From Tulasnella sp. 424 (taxonomy: Eukaryota > Basidiomycota > Agaricomycetes > Cantharellales > Tulasnellaceae), in NCBI GenBank assembly GCA_019633425.1, contig WSUB01000110.1:62001-126000 (forward strand): DNA of 64,000 bases. Direction: 5' to 3'. How positions within the stretch are numbered: position 1 is the stretch's first letter; each line of letters opens with the position of its first letter. This document shows positions 46,796 through 59,456 of the stretch, in pieces. A program made the position numbers and the translations under genes. The notes beneath the pieces were generated by a model that was given only the letters and a program-made list of their open reading frames with translations, searched no databases and was not told the DNA's origin.

Positions 46796-47684
46796 AGTTG
46801 GGAGGTCGTCACCGGATCAGAGATGACAATTTTGGAACTGGTCACTCCCTTCCTCCCCGTCAACGGGTTTAACATGCTTATGTCCGCGTCACGACCACAA
46901 GGACGAGGAATTATCCACAACACAACCGACTATCCTGCATCATCTCTCTCAAAGTATATGGACAGTTCTCCCAGTCTCTGTGACGTAGAGTCAATCCAAC
47001 GTGCAGTCGTCCCCGAAAGTGATCCTTTATATAGCCACGGTCTTGCGAGACACCCGAACGCGTGTATTCCTGGATGATCGGGTCCGACCCCGCGACTTGT
47101 CCCCAAAAGGATAGATTATCTCCCAGCGCCTCTTACGCCTTGTTCGGTATTTCAAACTTCATGCCGCAGTAGTTACGTAAGGCTTTTTCGTCGTTCTCTC
47201 CTTCGGTATGCAGGGCGCAAGTGGCTAGATGAACCGCGCGCGTGAGTCCGTCATCATTTCGATTTTCGGTCGTATGAGACAAAGGATTAGATGAATCAGA
47301 TAGGCCATCATGTCACCAGGAGGCGGTTGAGTGTGTATTACATAAATGGATAACGTAACTGCAAGTATATGATATTGGTAAGAGGGTCGACCGAGGAGAA
47401 CGGCATTTGGTACTTGGACACGGTCCGTCATGTAAAAAGATCGCCAACGTGTGCAAAGGGTGCCGAGGCAGGCATTCCGTCAATTACAGTAGATCATGGC
47501 CTCGAGAAAGATCTCTGAGTCGATAAAACGTTGTAATTTCCCCATTGTTAGCAGAAAGCCTCCAAGCCACACGGTCTGCGAGTTAACCTCGTTGCCCGCA
47601 AGCGCCCAGCATTGTGCTCGTCGTAAATATTCGTTCCATTTTGAACCAAAACTCGAGTACTTCCCTCTTACCAACCCCCCCTCA
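46796..47684. promoter_or_regulatory. intergenic upstream of DUF6535 copy 4
   Basis: 0.89 kb. Similar throughout to the spacers before copies 2 and 6, with the shared motif GCCGAGGCAGGCATTCCGTC about 220 bp before the ATG. Confidence 0.5.
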
Positions 47685-50242
47685 ATGACCACTCCAGCTC
47701 CCAACACTCAGAACCCAGGCGTCAAGTTCGAAATCCCTGTCATTCCCGAAGAATTCGGTCAGGACGGCGGCGAGTTCATCCGCCGCTACGATGCCCTCGC
47801 AGACGAGATAGACGACGATATGGTTAAAGTGCTCAAAGAGCAGCTTGATGGACTTCTTATCTTTGTGGGTCCTTCCCCCATCACCGCTCAATACTCGTGG
47901 TCAAGTTGCTGATGCGTCGTAGGCCGGTCTCTTCGCCGGAGTCAATTCCGCCTTTCTCGCCCTCACACTTCCTCTCATGAGCCCCGACCCCGCAGACGAC
48001 ACTAATGCGCTCCTTCGGGAGAACAATGCAATTCTCCTCCAACTAGTGTTGGGTAGGAACGACAGTCTTCCTATCGCCCAAGCTCTCCCTTCCGAGACTT
48101 TCTCGCCCGCCGGCAAAGTCCTAACCGTCAATGTCCTATTCTCAGTGAGCTTGACGCTCGCATTGATATCCTCATTCATGGCGGTTTTGGGCCGACAATG
48201 GCTCGCCTACTACCGCAAACGAAGCGGTGGCGGACCCGAACGTCAGAGGTGGGAGCAGCTCAAACGGTTCTTAGGTGCCGAAAGATGGGGTCTTGAATGG
48301 GCGCTGGACGACTTTTTACCTTCCATTTTGCAGATTGGCCTGATCATCTTCTGTATTTCACTCACGATCTATCTCAGCACTCTTCACCCCACGCTGTCGA
48401 ACGTTGTGGGGACGCTTTTGTGCGCGGGGCTGGCGGTTTTCATTGGTACTGCGGTTCTGGCAACTTGGGACAAATTCTGTCCATTCCAGAGCCCTCTATC
48501 ACGCTTGATTTCCTGGTCCATTTTCTTGATTGATCTTCCAACTATTATTTTCTTCGGTCTCTCATTCGTTGCTATCATATCAACGAGTTTGGTCAAGCGG
48601 CTGCTTTGGGGGACAATCCGGTACTGCTTCGACGGATCTTTCGAAGTTACCTGGCCCTGGGAGTCCTACACCTTCCGGCTGGACAAGGTACTCTCAATGA
48701 ATCCCGCTTTCCTAGTCCGTCTCGCATCCTGGGTCAGGACCCACAAGAGGCAAGAAGAAGACCCCGGGAAATTACAGATTTTTGCAATCAAACGCGCCAT
48801 ATGTACATCGGATGATGCCCTCACCCAGTTGCATGGCGTCTCAAATATTCTCGCCATTAGCGATTCGCATCTCTTGGACACACTTGCGACGGACGATGAC
48901 TTTACCACTCGTCTCTCGGAACTATGGAGAGGTTCGTACAGCCGAACTCTCCAGCTTCGAGGCCGCGACCAACTGGAATTAGCTACGAGGATTCAATGTT
49001 TGTATCGAGGGGCATTGGCACACGTTCTCCTCTCCGTTTCAGAGGCCATCGACGAGAACCGTCGTGAACGAAATTTCGATCTAATGCTTCCTTCAGACAA
49101 GGGTTCGGAGGAGCAAAGGATGCTCCCTCCATCAGACCTAGTGCAAAATTTGCACTCGAATATGATTGATGCCTACCTAAGTTGCATATCATTTGATAGG
49201 GTTTTCAATTATCGTCAATTGCCCGGGGTCAATTCCCTCCCACCCCCCTCCAGCATGGATGTGCTGCTTAATCCAACATGGAGATGCATCTCTATCGTCC
49301 TCAGTGTCATCGATGAACCCCAAAGGAGGAGTCTCGTTGGTATGGCATGTATAACGCCATGCAGTCGCTCCGTAGAGCACATGTCGGGTTAGTTCCTTTC
49401 GGCTAAGACGTTTGAAAACCGATTCATTTCTAACCGGAACGTCACAGAGATCCCTGGGCCGCCCTTAGAGACCTTGGGAGTGTGATGAAGAAATGTAGTG
49501 ATCGTGACCGTACGCGAGAAAGCCGAGATATCCTGAAACAACATCTTGTCCTCATTTTCAAGTTTGCGGGCAAGGCAGCTGTCGACAGCGTGGAGAGTCG
49601 GGGAATTGGGACATACCCAGCAGCAAAGCTGTTGCGTCTTTCGGAAACGTTTATGCGAGCCGAAGATGCGCCCAGCAGTTTCATAAATATCGGACGAAGC
49701 CTTCGCAGAGAGCTAATTAGCGTTTTGGCTTCGGTGCGTGAAAGGAGCGATTTATATTACGAGGACACGTGAGTTCTAGTATGAAAAGGCTGATATCGAT
49801 GTTGTGCGCTGAATCGCAATTAGTTCTGTTACCTTTCAGAGGCAGTGGGGTACCTTGAAGGAGCTGATTCACCTGTTCACCGACTTGACAGCGCCTTCTA
49901 ATTCGCCGGCGATTTCCTCGAACGAAGATGACCTCGATTTGATATCTTTGTTCACTCCGGTCTTACGACACCTTCAAGCAGTGATACGGGATCCGCGTTG
50001 GGTGGAACTCGAGTACGAGCACAGTGTATCGGAAGTAGAACGGCTTGATGTTCGGTTCAGAGACTTCAAGGCTGCGGTGAGGAGTGATTTTCGGAAGATC
50101 AAGGTGACTGCTTTCGCTCGTGGGTGGAATTTTCGTGTTGCTTACCATGCGACTTCGAATCGTGTCTCAGATAGGGAAGCGGGACCCCGAGTTGCGATGG
50201 TGTCACTGTCGGGAAGAAAATCTGGATGCGATGGGATATTGA
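47685..50242 (+). pseudogene. DUF6535 copy 4, frameshift late in exon 2
   Basis: Exons by homology: 47685-47864, 47923-49387, 49448-49768, 49842-50103, 50171-50242. The DUF6535 helices are intact. The variable segment is the shortest (48,491-48,744): SWSIFLIDLPTIIFFGLSFV and no minisatellite. A run of four C at 49318-49321 (other copies imply five) shifts the frame, so exon 2 ends one base short and reading stops soon after either by read-through (49390) or after splicing (about 49,484). About 250 C-terminal residues are lost. All downstream exons remain open, so the lesion is recent or an assembly error in a homopolymer. Confidence 0.8.
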
Positions 50243-50463
50243 GACCCATGCTTAGTACAAGTTGCAGGAGGTGTTTGGCCAACTCTTTTCTCTTGCTGTC
50301 TTGTATTTTACCTTTTCGTCTTTGGATGATCGTGTGACGTAATTCGTGTGCCTGCCGCGCTGGAGCTCAGTGGTAACCGAACCCATCTACCTTTCAATCC
50401 CTTCCTCGTAATATACCCCACAAAATCCGGCCTTACACTATATTTCACGGACTTCAAATTCCA

Positions 50464-50882
50464 TGTCATCGACAATCCAAGAAACACTCTCCTCAATCCA
50501 CGAAACAGCCCAATGCGCTAGCTCATGGGAATGCGTCAAAGCAGGAGGGATCAACCAAGCCGCTCATGGGTCTCCTCGTCATCGCCAGCATCCTCCGAGG
50601 CAAGAAAGTAGACGAAGGTGATCCTGAAGCACCCGCGAAATGGAGGATCTCTGGGACGGGCGCTATGACGATATATGGAGTTTGCGTTGGCATGGCTTGT
50701 GCGTCCACGGAAGGGTGGTGGAACTCGTCTTGTTCACGTTGACACTTTTGGCGTTTGCTGCTGGGTTCATCATACTCAGGCATCGATGGAGTAAACTGTA
50801 TGGTCTCGGTTTGGAAGGGGGTTGTCATATAGACATTCGTTTATTCAACGTGGGTTACTTCTTAGGGACTCTGAGGACATGA
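50464..50882 (+). pseudogene. small membrane protein, copy 4 (deletions)
   Basis: Start MSSTIQETLSSIHETAQCAS intact, then the 10-bp CGTCCTCTGG of the first membrane helix is missing (near 50,557), shifting frame. A second one-base deletion lies near 50,707 (GCGTCCACGGAAGGG). Remaining open frame to 50882 keeps VVELVLFTLTLLAFAAGF. Confidence 0.65.
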
Positions 50883-51007
50883 GAACAAAATGTGGGCTCC
50901 AATGTAATGCAGACCACCGTATCCAAAGCGAAAAACGACAACAGGGGATGAGGAGTGAAGACAAGAGAGAAAGTTCAAAAAGAAGAGATGGATGACGGTG
51001 ATTTGTA

Positions 51008-52105
51008 CTAGTCCAAGCCAACCAAGGAGAGATACGAGATTCCAAGATTCGCCCATGTGCTGTAGTAGATGACGAGATAGAGAGGTCGTATTTGATTATT
51101 GTCGTCGACAACGAGCTCGTCGTAGTTGAGACCACCACCAGGAACACCTCGGACCTAGATATGAGGTGCAAGGGCCAAAAGGGTCAACCGTGATCGTTAA
51201 ACTGCAGTCTCCGGCTCTCCACTCACCGAATCAAACCCAGTGGGAGCAGCGACCAAGTTATGATCCGCCCGAGTCAATTTCATAGCTTTGCCAGCAAGAT
51301 CACGGCACACATCAACATAGCACGGTAGCGTGATGGTGCGACTTGCTTGACGTATCCATGAGACCTTGAGAGAACGGTGTTCCGTCAGTAACGCCCCACA
51401 GCGGCACGCCAAGGAATATTGAGAGCGCACTTGGAAGACGTCCCCGAAGTATAGACACCCTTCCCAAACATCGAACCCGGCGCACACTTCTCCTTATCAA
51501 ACGACTGCTGTACGACGATGCACATGCTGCACGTCGGGGATTTGCAGAACCCAGGTTGGGGTCGTTCCGGGATCACCGACGGTTGCATTCTCGTTTGGTC
51601 CCGAATCCGTGCCATCGTCAGCGCTCGTTGATGGGAAGCATGCCCTCGGCTTTGAAGTTGTACGACGCGTCGATTGCTTGCCTGTGTGAAGTTATGCGCT
51701 GATGAACCGCCTGCCATAGACGAGGGTAAGGTGACGACTTACCGTTTCGCTTCGAACGTGCTATGTAACGACCTATTCTGAACGATCAACCATATGAATC
51801 GAATTTGCGGTGGGTTGGGTGTATGTTGTCATTTCTTGTCCACTGGTCCGTAACTTTATGTCGATGCAACACCACGTCAACAGTCGGAAGCAAGGGGTGT
51901 ATCAGCACTTGACATCGGCATATACCAGCTCTCAAAGCTTGGTGCGCAGCCGGAGCTGACAACAGCACGGGCGCATTGTCCAAAGACTTGTCGGAACATG
52001 ACGTAGAGCAGAAGTAGCTCTTGTTCATCTTGGGGAACGTTTCGCCGAGGAGGCATGCAGGGTCGGGTTGAATCGCACCGAACCTGCGGTCTTTGAGCGC
52101 GTCGT
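51008..52105 (-). pseudogene. PARP-type gene, copy 4 (long form)
   Basis: Long form like copy 3, with the His codon kept (RWHGFGTKRECN) but the same TGA just before it. Followed by PTCSMCIVVQQSFDKEKCAPG and SMFGKGVYTSGTSSK. A LVAAPTGFDSVSGEP segment and a GGLNYDELVVDDNN last exon are readable. The stop is displaced to 51008 as in copy 3, which links these two copies. Confidence 0.65.
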
Positions 52106-52679
52106 TCAAGTCCTAAATGTAGAGTTTCCCGTTGACCGCACCCGAGGATGCAGTATGTGTCTGAAAGTTGTTGAAGTCCAGGGCGCGAACGGGTCCTGTG
52201 TGGTTGTTGTTTCGTGCGATGAGTGCGGCCGATGTCCTGGAGTAGAGATGGAGGTCAGGGTCGTTGCCCAGTAGCTAGCGTCCTCTCTATCTTACTCTGC
52301 AGCTTCGATAATCTTGGCTGCATCCCACAGGGAAAGCTCTCCGTTTTCCATACCAGCGGCAATGACGCCTTGTGGTCTCGCAGCCGTAGCGCTGCTCCAT
52401 ACGAGTCGGTTGAATCTGAAATTATGGGGCGTCGTTCAACAAGGTTGTCCAGGGACCCTGAGTCCACAATGACCGTGAACTAGGCGTGACGATGCATTTA
52501 AGCCTTTAAAAGCCCTTCAGCCGCGATATCGTAAGAGTGCTTGTCAAGGAGATTTGGATCCCACGTTCTAGTTGGCCGTCGTTGCTGAAGGGGGCGTCTA
52601 GCGCTCCTGATACGGTTCCTAATGCTACGAGAGGGACACTTGGGGAAGGTGGGGTCCCGCGGATTTCCTTGAGCTTCAT
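52106..52679 (-). pseudogene. SEC31 5' fragment, unit 4 right end
   Basis: ATG at 52677-52679 retained, but a deletion of about 20 nt follows soon after (where the Trp-Ser-Pro codons lie in SEC31). Exon-intron layout of SEC31 is visible up to the junction. Confidence 0.8.
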
Positions 52680-53261
52680 CGTTGGGAGGTCGTCACCGGA
52701 TCAGAGATGACAATTGTGGAACTTTGTCACTCCCTTCCTCTCGGTCAACGGGTTTAACGTGCTTATGTCCGTGTCACCATCACAGGACGAGGAATTATCC
52801 ACAATTGTCCTGCAGCTTCTCTCTCTGAGTATATGGACAGTTCTCCCAGCCTCTGTGACGTAGAATCAATCCAACGTGCAGTCGTACCGGTGATCCTTTA
52901 GATAGCCATGGTCTGCGAGACACCCAAAGGCGTGTATGCCGGGATGACCGGGTCCGACCCCGCGACGTGGCCCCAAAAGGATTCCCCTACGCCCGCAAAA
53001 GGCGCCGAGGCAGGCATTCCGCCAATTAGATAATGGCCTCGAGAAAGATCTCTGCCGCAATGACCATCTGCGTCATGTCAAACAGCAACAAGCATGTTGA
53101 GCGCGGTTCCACTGCGGCATGTCGAACAGCAGAAAGCCTCCAAGCCACACGGTCTGCAAGTTAACCTCGTTGCCCGCAAGCCCCCAGCATTGTGCTCGTC
53201 GTGAATACTCGTTCCATTTTGAACCAAGACTCGAGTACTTCCCTCTTATCAACCCCCCTCA
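52680..53261. promoter_or_regulatory. intergenic upstream of DUF6535 copy 5
   Basis: About 0.58 kb; a middle block present before copies 2, 4 and 6 is absent. The leader before the ATG is conserved. Confidence 0.5.
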
Positions 53262-55957
53262 ATGACCACTCCAGCTCCCAACACTCAGAATCCAGGCGTC
53301 AAGTTCGAAATCCCTGTCATTCCCAACGAATTCGGTGAGGACGGCGGCGAGTTTATCCGCCGCTACGATGCCCTCGCAGACGAGATAGACGACGATATGG
53401 TTAAAGGGCTCAAAGAGCAGCTTGATGGACTTCTTATCTTTGTGGGTCCTTCCCCCATCACCGCTCAATATTTGTCGTCAAGTTGCTGATGCGTCGTAGG
53501 CCGGTCTCTTCGCTGGAGTCAATTCCGCCTTTCTCGCGCTCACCCTTCCCCTCATGAGTCCCGACCCCGCAGACGACACTAATGCGCTCCTTCGGGAGAA
53601 CAATGCAATTCTCCTCCAACTGGCGTTGGGTAGGAACGACAGTCTTCCTAGCGCCCAAGCGCTCCCTTCCGAGACTTTCTCGCCGGCTGGCCAAGTCCTG
53701 AGCGTCAATGTCCTATTCTCAGTGAGCTTGACGCTGGCATTGATATCTTCATTCATGGCGGTTTTGGGGCGGCAATGGCTCGTCTACTACCGCAAACGAA
53801 CCGGTGGCGGACCCGAACGTCAGAGGTGGGAACAGCTCAAGCGCTTCTTAGGAGCCGAAAGATGGGGTCTTGAATGGGCGCTCGACGACTTTTTGCCTTC
53901 CATTTTGCAGATTGGCCTTATCATCTTCTGCATTTCGCTCACGATCTATCTTAACACTCTTCACCCCACGCTGTCGAACGTTGTTGGGACGTTTATGTGC
54001 GCGGGGCTGGCAATTTTCATTATTACCGCGGTTCTCGCAACTTGGGATAAATTCTGTCCATTCCAAAGCCCTCTTTCACATTTGATTTCCCTGTCCGTGG
54101 CCTCGGCTACGCGCTTGAATGCACGCTTGGCTGGCCTGACTCGGGAAGTACTACACCAGTTTTCCGAGTTTTCCATGTGTTTCGAGCTTCACGACCTGGT
54201 CGAGGGTTTGGTGTACGGTTTGGTGTTCGGTTTTCTGGTACCTCCCTATGTGCTCATTCTCGTCATCTGGGACTTATTAACTATGATGAAGTGGGTGCTC
54301 CGGAATATAGTCCGATACTGCCTTTCCGGACAATCCGAAGCTTCCTGGTCAGGGCTCCGGTCCGATATGCAAATGATACCGCACATTCTTGACCTGCTGT
54401 CGTGGGCTTCCTCTTTCCTATTCCGTCTCGCTTCCTTAGTCCGTTTCGCATCCCAAGTCCGGCCGGGCAAGAGGCAAGAAGAAGATCCCGGGAAATTACA
54501 AATTTTTGCGATCAGACGCGCCATATGTACATCGGATGATGCCCTAACCCTGTTGCATGGCGTCTCAAACATTCTCGCCATTAGCGATTCGCATCTCTTG
54601 GACATACTTGCCGCGGACGATGAATTTACCACTCGTCTCTCGGAACTATGGAGAGGCTCGTACAGCCGAACTCTCCAGCTTCGAGGCCGCGACCAACTGG
54701 AATTGGCTAGGAGGATTCAATGTTTGTATCGAGCGGCATTGGCACACGTTCTCCTCTCCCCTTCAGCGGCCAACAACTGGGACCGTTTTAAACGAAATTA
54801 CGATCTAATGCTTCCTTCAGACAAGGGTTCGGAGGAGCAAAGGATGCTCTCTCCATCAGACCTAGTGCAACATTTGCACTCGAATATGATCAATGCCTAC
54901 CTAAGTTGCGGATCATTTGATTGGGCTTTCGGTCATCGTAAATTGCCGGGGGTCAATTCCCTCCCACCCCCCTCCAGCATGGATGTGCTGCTAAATCCAA
55001 CATGGAGATGCATCTCTATCGTCCTCGGTGTTATTGTTGAACCCCCAGGGGGGCCGGATTATTGGAATAACGGGGCCGGGGCCATGAGAGCGCTCCGTCG
55101 TGCATATGCCGGGTTAGTCTTTTTCGGCTAAGACGTTTGAAAACTGATTAATTTCTAACCGGAACGTCACAGAGATCCCTGCGCAGCCCTTGAAGACCTT
55201 GAGAGTGTGATGAGGAAATGTAGTGATTTCCGTACGCGAGAAAGCCGAGATACCCTGAAACAATATCTCGTCCCCATCTTCAAATTTGCGGGCAAGGCAG
55301 CTGTCGACAGCGTGGAGAGTCGGGGAATCGGGACATACCCTGTAGCAAAGCTGTTGCGTCTTTCGGAAACGTTTATGCGAGCCGAAGATTCGCCCAGCAA
55401 TTTTATAAATATCGGACGAAGCCTTCGCAGAGACTTAATTAGCGTTTTGGCCACGGTGCGGGAAAGGAGCGATTTATATTACGAGGACAAGTGAGTTCTA
55501 GTATGGAAAGGCTGATATCGATGTTGTGCGCTGAGTCCCAATTGGTTCTGTTAGATCTTGGCTGGGTACCTTGGACCAGCTGATTGGCCTGTTCACCGAC
55601 TTGACAAAGCCCTCTCAGGCGCCGACGATTTCCTCGAACGACGATGGTCTCGATTTGGTATCTTTGTTCACCCCAATCTTACGACACCTTCAAGCAGTGA
55701 TAGGGGATCCGGGTTGGGTGGACCTCGAACGCGGAGACAGTGTACGGAAAGTAAACCGGCTTGATGAGCTGTTTAGAGGCTTCAAGGCTGCGGTGGAGAG
55801 TGATTTTCGGAAGATCAAGGTGACTGCTTTCACTCGTGGGTGGAATTTCGTTCTGCTTACCATGGGACTTCGAATCGTGTCTCAGATAGGGAAACGGGAC
55901 CCCGAGTTGCGATGGTGTCACTGTCGGGAAGAAAATCTGGATGCAGTGGGACATTGA
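53262..55957 (+). CDS. DUF6535 membrane protein, array copy 5
   Basis: Exons 53262-53441, 53500-55112, 55173-55490, 55555-55819 and 55886-55957 join in frame to 815 aa, the longest open copy. The variable segment (54,069-54,469) has ASATRLNARLAGLTREV, then MCFELHDLVEGLVYGLVFGF, then the shared PPYVLILVIWDLLTMMKWVL block. The end-of-exon-2 patch is unique (EPPGGPDYWNNGAGAMRALR). The tail is ELRWCHCREENLDAVGH. Confidence 0.85.
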
Positions 55958-56343
55958 GTCGATGCTAATTAGTACAAGTTGCAGGAGGTGTCTGGTCAAT
56001 TCTTCTTTTGTGCTCTCTTTTGTATTTTGCCTTTTGTCTTGGATAATCGTGTGACGTAATTTGTGTGCCTGACGCGTTGGAGCTTAGTGATCTGAATTTA
56101 AACCGAACCCGTCTACCTTTCAAGCCCTTCCTCGTAATATACCCAATAAGCGAACCAGAGTGCGTTTTCTATCGCTCGTGTCAATATACGACTGACCCTC
56201 AGTGTCCAGCTTGAGCACGACCTTATTACCCAACTACCCACGTACACCCTCGACGAAAGAGTCTGCCCCGGGTGAGCACCTCCCAACGTCCATCCCTCGA
56301 GCGAAATCCGGTCTCACACCCATTTCACAGATATCAAATTCCA

Positions 56344-56773
56344 TGTCATCGACAATCCATTCTCAATCCACGAAACGGCCCAATGCGCCAGCTCATGGGA
56401 ATGCGTCAAAGCAGGAGGGATCAACCACGTCCTCTGGCCGCTCATGGGTCTCCTCGTCATCGCTAGCATCCTCCTCGGCACGAAAGTAGACGAAGCTGAT
56501 CCTGATGCAGCCGTGAAATGGGGGATCTCTGGGACGGGCGCTATGGCGATATGTGGAGTTTGCGTTGGCATGGCTTGTGCGTCCACCGCAAGGGTGGTGG
56601 AACTCGTCCTGCCCACGTTGACGCTTTTGGCGTTTGCTGCTGGGTTCATTATACTCAGGCATCGATGGGGTAGTTTGTGTGGCCTCGATCTGGAAGCGAG
56701 CCATTATATAGACACTCGTTTATTCGACATGAATTGCTTCCTGGAGGCTCTGAGCTCAAGACCACGACAGTAA
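56344..56773 (+). pseudogene. small membrane protein, copy 5 (deletion)
   Basis: Start MSSTIH is followed at once by loss of about 10 bp (the CAAGAAACCCTC region), shifting frame. An internal ATG at 56444 leaves MGLLVIASILLGTKVDEADP and the other two helices open to 56773 (109 aa). Confidence 0.65.
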
Positions 56774-56931
56774 AACGCGGGCAGTGTGATGCAGACCACC
56801 GTATAAAGATACATCCAAAGCGAAAGACGACAACCAACGATGAGAAAGAGAAGGTTCATAACCAAGACCATGAAATGACGACTTTCGTACTTCAAGCCCG
56901 CCAAAGAAAAATAACAGATTCTAAGATTCGC

Positions 56932-57985
56932 CTATCTGCTATCGCAAATGACGACGTAGATTGGTCGAATTTGATTATCATCGTAGAAGATGAGCTCGTC
57001 GTAGTTGGGACCACTGCCAGGAACACCTCGGACCTAGATATGAGGTGCAAGGGCCGAAAAGGTCAACCGTGATCGTCAAACTGCACTCTCCGGCTCTTCA
57101 CTCACCGAATCGAACCCAGTAGGAGCAGCGACTGAGTTATATCCGTCGTAGTCAATTTCTTAGCTTTGCCAGCAAGAACGCGGCACATCAACATGGCGCG
57201 GTAACGTGATAGTGCGACTTGTTTGACGTATCCATGAGACCTTGAGAGAACGCTCTTCCGTCAGAAACGCCCCACACGCCAAGGAATATCGAGAGCGCAC
57301 TTGGAAGACGTCCCCGACGTATAGACACCTTTCCCAAACATCGAACCCGGCGCACACTTCTCCTTATCAAACGACCGCTGTATAACGATGCACATGCTGC
57401 ACGTCGGGGATTTGCAGAACCCAGTTAGGGTCGTTTCGGGATCACCGACGGTTGCATTCTCGTTTGGTTCCGAATCCGTGCCATCGTCAGCGCCCGTTGA
57501 CGGGAAGCATGCCCTCGGCTTTGAAGTTGTACGACGTGGCGATTGCTTGCCTGTGTGAAGTTATGCAATGAGTCACATGCCATAGACGAGGGTAAAGTGG
57601 CCACTCACAGTTTCGCTTCGAACGCATTATGCAAAGACCTATTCTGAACGATCAACCACATGAATCGGATTTGCGGTGGGTTAGGTGTATGTCTTCATTG
57701 CTTGGTCCACTAGTTACTGGTCCGTAACCTTACGTCGATGGAAAACCATGTCAACAGTCGGAAGAAGCAAGGGGTGTATCGGCGCTTGACATCGGCACAC
57801 CTGCTCTCAAAACCTGGGGCATAGCCGGAGCTGATAACGGCACGGGCGCATTGTCTAGAGACTTGTAGGAATATGACGTAGAGCAGAAATAGTTCTTGTT
57901 CATCTTGGGTAACGTTTCGCAGAGGAGGCATGCAGGGTCGAGTTGGAGGATCGCACCGAACCTGGGGTCCTTTCGAGCGCGTCGC
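56932..57985 (-). pseudogene. PARP-type gene, copy 5 (long form)
   Basis: 5' exon: ACLLCETLPKMNKNYFC then STSYSYKSLDNAPVPLSAP; the second Cys pair is damaged (Tyr for Cys). The long middle is kept with the TGA shared by copies 3 and 4, an RWHGFGTKRECN segment and PTCSMCIVIQRSFDKEKCAPG. The catalytic-loop motif reads SMFGKGVYTSGTSSK. Last exon lacks part of GGGLNYDEL. Stop at 56932. Confidence 0.65.
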
Positions 57986-58554
57986 TCAAGTCCCAGATGT
58001 AGAGCTCCCCGTTGACCGCACCCGGTGATAGAATATGCGTCTGGGACTTGTTGAAGTCGAGGGCGCGAACGGGTCCGATGTGGTTGGTGTTTTGTGCGAT
58101 GAGTGCGACCGATGCCCTGGAGCAGGGGTCAGAGCCGTTGTCGAGCAGCGTGGCGTCCTCCATATATACTCTGCATTGTCGGTTATCTTGGCTGCGCTCC
58201 GCAGGGAAAATTCTCTCCATACCAGCGGCAATGACGCCTCTGGGGTCTCGCAGTCGTAACGTTGCTCCATATGAGTCGGTTCAATCTGAAATTGTGGGAT
58301 GTCGCTCAACAAAGGTTTTCCCCAAGGACCCTTAGTCCACGCTGACCATGAACCAAGTGTGACGATGCCGTCAAGCCTTTGAAGCCATTCAGCCGCGATA
58401 TCGTAAGAGTGCTTGTCAAGGAGATTTGGATCCCATATTTCGAGTTGCCTGTCGGGTTTAGCGCTCCTGATACGGTTCCTGATGCTAAGAGGGGGATACC
58501 CGGGGAAGGAGACCAAGCGGAAGCGGAAGTCCTGCGGATGTACTTGAGCTTCAT
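57986..58554 (-). pseudogene. SEC31 5' fragment, unit 5 right end
   Basis: Begins MKLKYIRRTSASAWSPSPGI and stays in frame to SGALN, then a deletion shifts frame (RQLEIWDPNLLDKHSYDI follows in another frame). After the introns, ALIAQNTNHIGPVRALDFNK and AVNGELYIWDLSDALE read straight through the junction for a short way. Confidence 0.8.
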
Positions 58555-59456
58555 CGTTGAGAGGTCGTTACTGGATCAGAGGTGACGATTAGGTTGACGT
58601 GTAGAACTCGTCGCTTCCTTCGTTCGACCTCTGTCAACGGATCTAACGTGCTTATGTCCGCGTCACCACAGGACGAGGAATTATCCACGGCCGACTGTCC
58701 TGCATCATCTCTCTCCATGTATATGGAGAGTTCTTCCAGTGTCTGTGACCTAGAATCAGGCTGACGTGTAGTCGTACCCGAAAGTGATCCTTTAAGATGA
58801 CCAGGGTCTGCGAGACGCCCGAACGCGTGTATTCCTGGATGACCGGGTCCGACCCCACGACTTGTCCCCGAAAGGATAAATTATTTCACTTCCAGCGCCC
58901 CCCTACGCCTTGCCTCGGTATTCCAAACTGAGGATGCTACAACAAGGCTTTTCTCGTCGTTCTCTCCTTCGGTATGCAGGGCGCAAGCGGCTAGCTGAAC
59001 CGCGTGAGTCCGTCATCATTTTGATTTTCGTCGTATGAGACAGAGGATTAGATGAATCAGATAAATTATCATGTCGTATTATATAAATGGATAACGTAGC
59101 TGCAGGTATATAGGGTATTGGTAAGAGGGTCGATCGAGGAGGACGGTATTTGGCACTTGGACACGGTCCGTCAGGTTAAAAGATCGCCAACGCGTGCAAA
59201 GGGTGCCGAGGCAGGCATTCCGTCAATTAGATTATGGTCTCGAGAAAGATCTCTGATACGCTAAAACGTTGTAATTATTAATTGCCCTTTTGGTCCTCTG
59301 CGGAAGGTCGAACAGCAGAAAGCCTCCAAGCCACACGTGTACACGATCTGCGGGTTAACCTCGTTACCCGCAAGCCCCCAGCATTGTGCTCGTCGTAAAT
59401 ACTCGTTCCATTTTGAACCAGGACTCGAGTACTTCCCTCTTACCAACCTTCCCTCG
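58555..59456. promoter_or_regulatory. intergenic upstream of DUF6535 copy 6
   Basis: 0.9 kb; closest in length and content to the spacers before copies 2 and 4. Confidence 0.5.
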
